From NCBI GenBank assembly GCA_002503395.1, contig DARQ01000055.1:13636-21746 (forward strand): 8,111 bases of DNA, in the 5' to 3' direction. The notes below the pieces were generated by a model that saw nothing but the letters and a program-made list of their open reading frames with translations, did no database searches and was not told the DNA's origin. Of the stretch, positions 4,783-8,111 are shown in pieces (position 1 is the stretch's first letter; every line of letters begins with the position of its first letter). The position numbers were made by a program, and so were the translations under genes. The DNA is from Euryarchaeota archaeon UBA60. Its GTDB lineage: Archaea > Thermoplasmatota > Poseidoniia > Poseidoniales > Poseidoniaceae.

Positions 4783-6423
4783 ATGTACACTGGTGGCCAA
4801 GCGCCGATATTCATCATGAAAGAAGGAACGACCAGCACCCGTGGCCGAAGTGCCCAGAGCAAGAATATCGCCGCAGCCAAGGCGGTTGCCGACAGTGTTC
4901 GCAGTACCCTTGGGCCGAAGGGAATGGACAAGATGCTGGTCGATAGCATGGGTGATGTTGTAATCACCAATGATGGGGCGACAATCCTCAAGGAGATGGA
5001 TATCGTCGAGCCGGCTGCGAAGATGATAATCGAAGTTGCCAAAACCCAGGAGCAACACTGCCATGATGGCACCACCAGCGCCGTGGTCATCGCCGGAGAA
5101 TTACTCAAGCGTTCCGAGGATCTGATCGAACAGAATGTTCACCCGACCGTCATCTGTGAAGGATTCCGTCTCGCCGCCGAGAAGGCGACCGGCCTTCTGG
5201 AGGAGCACGGCTTCTCCACCGATAGCAACGAAACCTTGGCCGAGGTCGCCAAGACCGCTCTTACCGGTAAGAGTGCCGGAGCGGTCAAGGAATTCCTCGC
5301 CGACATCTGCGTTCGCGCAGTTAACTCGGTCGGACAAGAAGAAGATGGCGAGCGCCTGATCGACCTTGCCGACATCAAGGTCGAAAAGAAGCAAGGTGGC
5401 TCGATTCGTGACAGCACTCTAATCGACGGAATCATACTCGACAAGGAGCGAGTTCACACCGGTATGCCACGCTACCTCAACGATGCCAACATCGCCTTGG
5501 TGAACTCGGCTATCGAGGTCAAGAAGACCGAAGTCGATGCCAAGATTCACATTACCAACCCCAACCAACTCGCCTCCTTCCTTGAAGAGGAAGAGAATTA
5601 CCTACGCGGCTTGGTCGAGAAGATCCAGGCGGCTGGCGCCAATGCCGTCATCTGTCAGAAGGGTATCGACGACCTGGCACAACATTACCTTTCCAAGGCC
5701 GGTATCTTTGCTATTCGGCGCGCCAAGAAGAGCGACATGGAAGCTTTGTCGAAGGCAACCGGAGGCAGTGTGGTCACCAATCTCGATGACCTTTCCGAAG
5801 AAGATCTCGGTCATGCGGCACGAATCGAGGAGCGCAAGATCGGCGACTCGAATATGACCTTCATCACCGGCTGTCCCGAAGCCAAGAGTGTCAGTGTCCT
5901 CCTGCGTGGCGGAACCGAGCATGTGGTCGACGAAATCCGCCGAGCATTCGACGATGGAGTCGGCGTCGTCAGCGTCGCCTGGGAGGATGGGACGGTACTC
6001 ACCGGTGGCGGCAGTGTTTTCGCAGCCCTGAGCCGTGAACTGCGCGCCTATGCCGAAGGAATCGGTGGACGTGAGCAGATGGCCATCGAAGCCTTCGCCA
6101 GCGCCCTTGAAGTAATACCACGGACCTTGGCCGAGAATGCTGGACTCGACCCGGTCGATACCATCATCGAGTTGCGCAAGGCCCACGCCGAGGGTAAATC
6201 CCACACTGGAATCAACGTCTACGATGGTGGGGTCAGCGACATGAAGTCTGCCAATGTTCTCGAACCACTACGCGTCGTCGAGCAAGCCATCCAGTCAGCG
6301 ACCGAGACCGCGGTGATGATTCTGCGCATCGACGATGTCATCTCCTCAAAAGGGATGAGCAGCGGCGGTATGGGTGATATGGATATGGGCATGGGCGGCA
6401 TGGGCGGCATGCCACCAATGTAA
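4783..6423 (+). CDS. thsA: Thermosome subunit (group II chaperonin)
   Basis: At 546 residues this is normal length for an archaeal thermosome subunit, the cytosolic double-ring ATPase that encloses and folds proteins. The order is equatorial, intermediate, apical, intermediate, equatorial. The N-terminal GGQAPIFIMKEG and LGPKGMDKML (43-52) are typical, with VITNDGATILKEMD (60-73) and DGTTSAVVIAGELL (95-108) forming the nucleotide site. RGGTEHVVDEIRRAF (375-389) leads to D391, which aligns with the catalytic Asp, and GGG (408-410) follows. The tail from 527 is Gly/Met-rich (GGM repeats), ending in MPPM. One oddity is that residues 92-94 are His-Cys-His where the family usually has EVG before DGTT; catalytic Asp 95 is kept. 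The gene appears monocistronic, with its own GAGGA site, a divergent neighbour upstream and a convergent one downstream. Family identity is certain; the symbol is generic, since subunit type cannot be told from one copy. Confidence 0.96.
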   Translation: MYTGGQAPIFIMKEGTTSTRGRSAQSKNIAAAKAVADSVRSTLGPKGMDKMLVDSMGDVVITNDGATILKEMDIVEPAAKMIIEVAKTQEQHCHDGTTSAVVIAGELLKRSEDLIEQNVHPTVICEGFRLAAEKATGLLEEHGFSTDSNETLAEVAKTALTGKSAGAVKEFLADICVRAVNSVGQEEDGERLIDLADIKVEKKQGGSIRDSTLIDGIILDKERVHTGMPRYLNDANIALVNSAIEVKKTEVDAKIHITNPNQLASFLEEEENYLRGLVEKIQAAGANAVICQKGIDDLAQHYLSKAGIFAIRRAKKSDMEALSKATGGSVVTNLDDLSEEDLGHAARIEERKIGDSNMTFITGCPEAKSVSVLLRGGTEHVVDEIRRAFDDGVGVVSVAWEDGTVLTGGGSVFAALSRELRAYAEGIGGREQMAIEAFASALEVIPRTLAENAGLDPVDTIIELRKAHAEGKSHTGINVYDGGVSDMKSANVLEPLRVVEQAIQSATETAVMILRIDDVISSKGMSSGGMGDMDMGMGGMGGMPPM

Positions 6424-6476
6424 TCCGAAGGGCGAACGTTGTAACGATATACAGTGGCCTTCTGTGGGCTTCTTGG
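6424..6476. other. Short convergent intergenic gap
   Basis: Fifty-three bases separate the thermosome stop (TAA 6421-6423) from the stop of the surface protein gene (complement of 6477-6479). It contains a small CGTT-GT-AACG palindrome (6438-6447) and pyrimidine-rich, T-containing stretches near 6458-6478, but no strong T-run in either direction. Both transcripts probably end here or read into each other; no terminator can be named with confidence. Confidence 0.4.
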
Positions 6477-8111
6477 TTAGCCCTGTTGCCTCAGCCACTC
6501 AGCCCCATAATGTTGCCATTGCTCCATCGTCCAGCCCGGTGGTAGGCCAGCCTCGGGAACCGGTGGTGGTCCGGCATCGGCCGGCACGGATGACTCTACG
6601 GGCTGTGCGGCCGGCTCAGGGCTGACCGGTGCTTGTTCTACTGGTGCTGGTTGCAACGGTGCGGCTGCGTCGCTGCCCAAGCCAACCAAGTCTTTGCTCG
6701 GCTGCAACATCTCAGGTGGAGCACCACTGGGTAATCCGACCATACTAGGGTCAGGGCCTAGCGGCATTATACCGCTTGGGGAGCCACCGAAAGAAGTCAT
6801 GTCCGGAGCCGCTTCAACCCCGCCGTACACGGCACTGCTACTGGTCTCATAGCCGCCGTATTCATCTTCCTCTTCCTCGACCATGAATATCTCACGAATC
6901 AGGAATCCTAGTAAGACTAGAACTATGAGTGAACCAGTGACCCATTGCAAGATATTCATAAGCACACCGCTATCTTCACCGCCACCACTTGCTCCATCGG
7001 ACTTAGCATCCATTCGGTGCAGAGTGACTTCTACAGTTGCGGAAATGGCATCCTCGATGGTATTGGATGATGCCCATACCCTGAAGGTCACTGTCACGGT
7101 GTCGTCTTGGAGATTTATCAGCGCATCTTCGCTCGCTTCAATGGTTAAGTGGATGATGTGCTCATCATTGGGGGCGCTGGTCTGCAAGGTGGCTACTCGG
7201 TCATTCTCATCGATACGGATGGTCAAGTAATTGGCTGCCTGCATAGTGTCGATATCGATGTCGACCGATTGAATTCCGGTATACTGGTTGCGAAGAACCA
7301 ATAGCAACTCGATTTCTTCATCGGCTTCGAAAAGGTCTACCGGCTCAGGGGCGATTAAGCGCAACCAATTCTGCGAGCCGACCTTGAAGGTGGCACTACC
7401 GATGGCACTTCGGGTGGCGTCGTTGACGCTATTGGCAATGAGGTTCAAGGTCAACTCTCCACCGATATCCGTGGCGAATGTGAACTCGACGGTCACATTT
7501 GTCGATGCACCTGGCTCGATCAGCATCGTCTGGTCATTATTCAAGGCGCCGGTAAAATCAGCGCTCATGCCATCTGGAATGTCCAATGAGAGATTGAAAC
7601 GGTCGGCTTCGTTGCCGTCATTGCGAATTTCGAACTTTATCGACTTGGCTGATTCACCCGGGATGTAGGACTCTTCAATCTCCTCTGAACTGACCCATGG
7701 GATTGAGGTGGGAAGGACTTGGAGGTTGATGATGACACTATCCGAAGTAGATGCCTCATTCTCAGAACTGACATCGACTCTGGCACTGTATTGGCCTGGC
7801 GCCAAGCCGTATGGCATCGGAAAACTCAGCGTGGCCGAGGTTTCACCATCCCAGGCATCGAGAACACTGGTCTGCTCAATCGAAAGCATTCCTTCCATCT
7901 TCCAACTGGATTGAATCAAATCTAAATTGAAACGCTCATCGGCATTGCCGAGATTGAAAATATCCAAGGTGACGGATTGAGAGACCTCATCCGATTCCGC
8001 TACAATAGTCAGCCGGTCGGCCTGAACTGCCACACCGCGCTGATCCGGAACCATGATATTGCGAATGATGACTTCGTTGCCTGAGACCCCGGTAGAGCAA
8101 TCCATACACGC
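6477..8111 (-). CDS. Membrane-anchored surface protein with Ig-like repeats and a GWTMEQW-type cytoplasmic tail, 5'-partial
   Basis: The frame is open to the window edge (two codons precede ATG 8105), so the gene very probably continues upstream and the signal peptide is outside. Counting from ATG 8105 (542 residues), residues 30-365 are beta-rich, Asp/Ser/Thr-rich and Cys-poor, and look like two or three Ig-like domains. Two share a clear motif, N-x-G-N-x3-RFNL-x-L, at 51-63 and 162-174. Residues 381-407 form one membrane helix (VTGSLIVLVLLGFLIREIF), followed by an acidic EEEEDE stretch and then a Pro/Ala/Gly-rich tail. The protein ends with LPPGWTMEQWQHYGAEWL. The likely topology is an external repeat region with a cytoplasmic C-terminus, as in archaeal cell-surface or adhesion proteins; ligand unknown. 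It converges on the thermosome gene with no evident functional tie. The general type is well supported; a specific function cannot be assigned. Confidence 0.75.
   Translation of the reverse strand, partial: ACMDCSTGVSGNEVIIRNIMVPDQRGVAVQADRLTIVAESDEVSQSVTLDIFNLGNADERFNLDLIQSSWKMEGMLSIEQTSVLDAWDGETSATLSFPMPYGLAPGQYSARVDVSSENEASTSDSVIINLQVLPTSIPWVSSEEIEESYIPGESAKSIKFEIRNDGNEADRFNLSLDIPDGMSADFTGALNNDQTMLIEPGASTNVTVEFTFATDIGGELTLNLIANSVNDATRSAIGSATFKVGSQNWLRLIAPEPVDLFEADEEIELLLVLRNQYTGIQSVDIDIDTMQAANYLTIRIDENDRVATLQTSAPNDEHIIHLTIEASEDALINLQDDTVTVTFRVWASSNTIEDAISATVEVTLHRMDAKSDGASGGGEDSGVLMNILQWVTGSLIVLVLLGFLIREIFMVEEEEDEYGGYETSSSAVYGGVEAAPDMTSFGGSPSGIMPLGPDPSMVGLPSGAPPEMLQPSKDLVGLGSDAAAPLQPAPVEQAPVSPEPAAQPVESSVPADAGPPPVPEAGLPPGWTMEQWQHYGAEWLRQQG
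7584..7967 (-). repeat. Two copies of an Ig-like domain motif in the surface protein
   Basis: The segments 7917-7967 and 7584-7634 encode LDIFNLGNADERFNLDL and FEIRNDGNEADRFNLSL, 111 residues apart. They share N, GN, RFNL and the final L in register. They mark the same strand of successive beta-sandwich domains, as in CARDB/COG1470-like repeat proteins. The third domain (about 247-365) does not carry the motif clearly. Confidence 0.6.

Noticed and set aside
5602..6204. A 200-codon open frame on the minus strand inside the thermosome gene
   Set aside because: It is antisense to a full-length, clearly conserved chaperonin, and its product has no recognisable domain.
1..8111. CRISPR arrays, insertion sequences, phage or defence genes
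   Set aside because: I found no spaced direct repeats, transposase motifs, terminal repeats or integrase motifs on either strand.

Overview
The window looks like a piece of a planktonic Marine Group II euryarchaeon (Candidatus Poseidoniales). The reasons are a group II chaperonin (thermosome) with a GGM-rich tail, an archaeal Hef-type helicase/nuclease, GAGG-type ribosome binding sites, and a single-pass surface protein. That protein has Ig-like repeats and ends in a GWTMEQWQHYG-type tail, which I associate with this group from memory. I see no tRNA, rRNA, CRISPR array, transposase or phage gene.

Layout. (1) Positions 1-1646, + strand: the 3' part of hef. It encodes the end of the helicase core (motif VI), a long disordered linker, an XPF/ERCC4 nuclease domain and tandem helix-hairpin-helix motifs. 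The reading frame breaks between linker and nuclease: the helicase/linker frame ends at 855, and the nuclease continues in the -1 frame with no start codon of its own. An in-phase G_GGA_AAA heptamer (831-837) lies in the short stretch where the switch must occur. (2) Positions 1647-4544, - strand: a two-gene unit. The upstream gene encodes a ferredoxin-flavodoxin-SdhB-like fusion. The downstream gene encodes an HdrB/SdhE-like CCG protein. (3) Positions 4545-4782: a divergent intergenic region. (4) Positions 4783-6423, + strand: the thermosome gene. (5) Positions 6477-8111, - strand: a membrane-anchored surface protein whose N-terminus lies beyond the window.

The most interesting locus is the two-gene redox unit. 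The second half of the fusion is clearly homologous to the iron-sulfur subunit of succinate dehydrogenase/fumarate reductase (SdhB). However, every ligand position of its two C-terminal clusters is replaced with spacing preserved, and the [2Fe-2S] loop is shortened and stripped. The HdrB-like partner keeps its first CCG cluster motif but has lost four of five cysteines in the second. In the same polypeptide, an intact ferredoxin domain and a CysJ-type flavodoxin domain have been added at the N-terminus. I infer a rewired relative of thiol:fumarate reductase TfrB or of the SdhB-SdhE pair, in which the old cluster wire became a scaffold and the new N-terminal modules carry the electrons. The substrate is unknown.

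The hef, thermosome and surface-protein genes appear to be neighbours only. They are convergent or divergent to the redox unit and share no obvious pathway with it.
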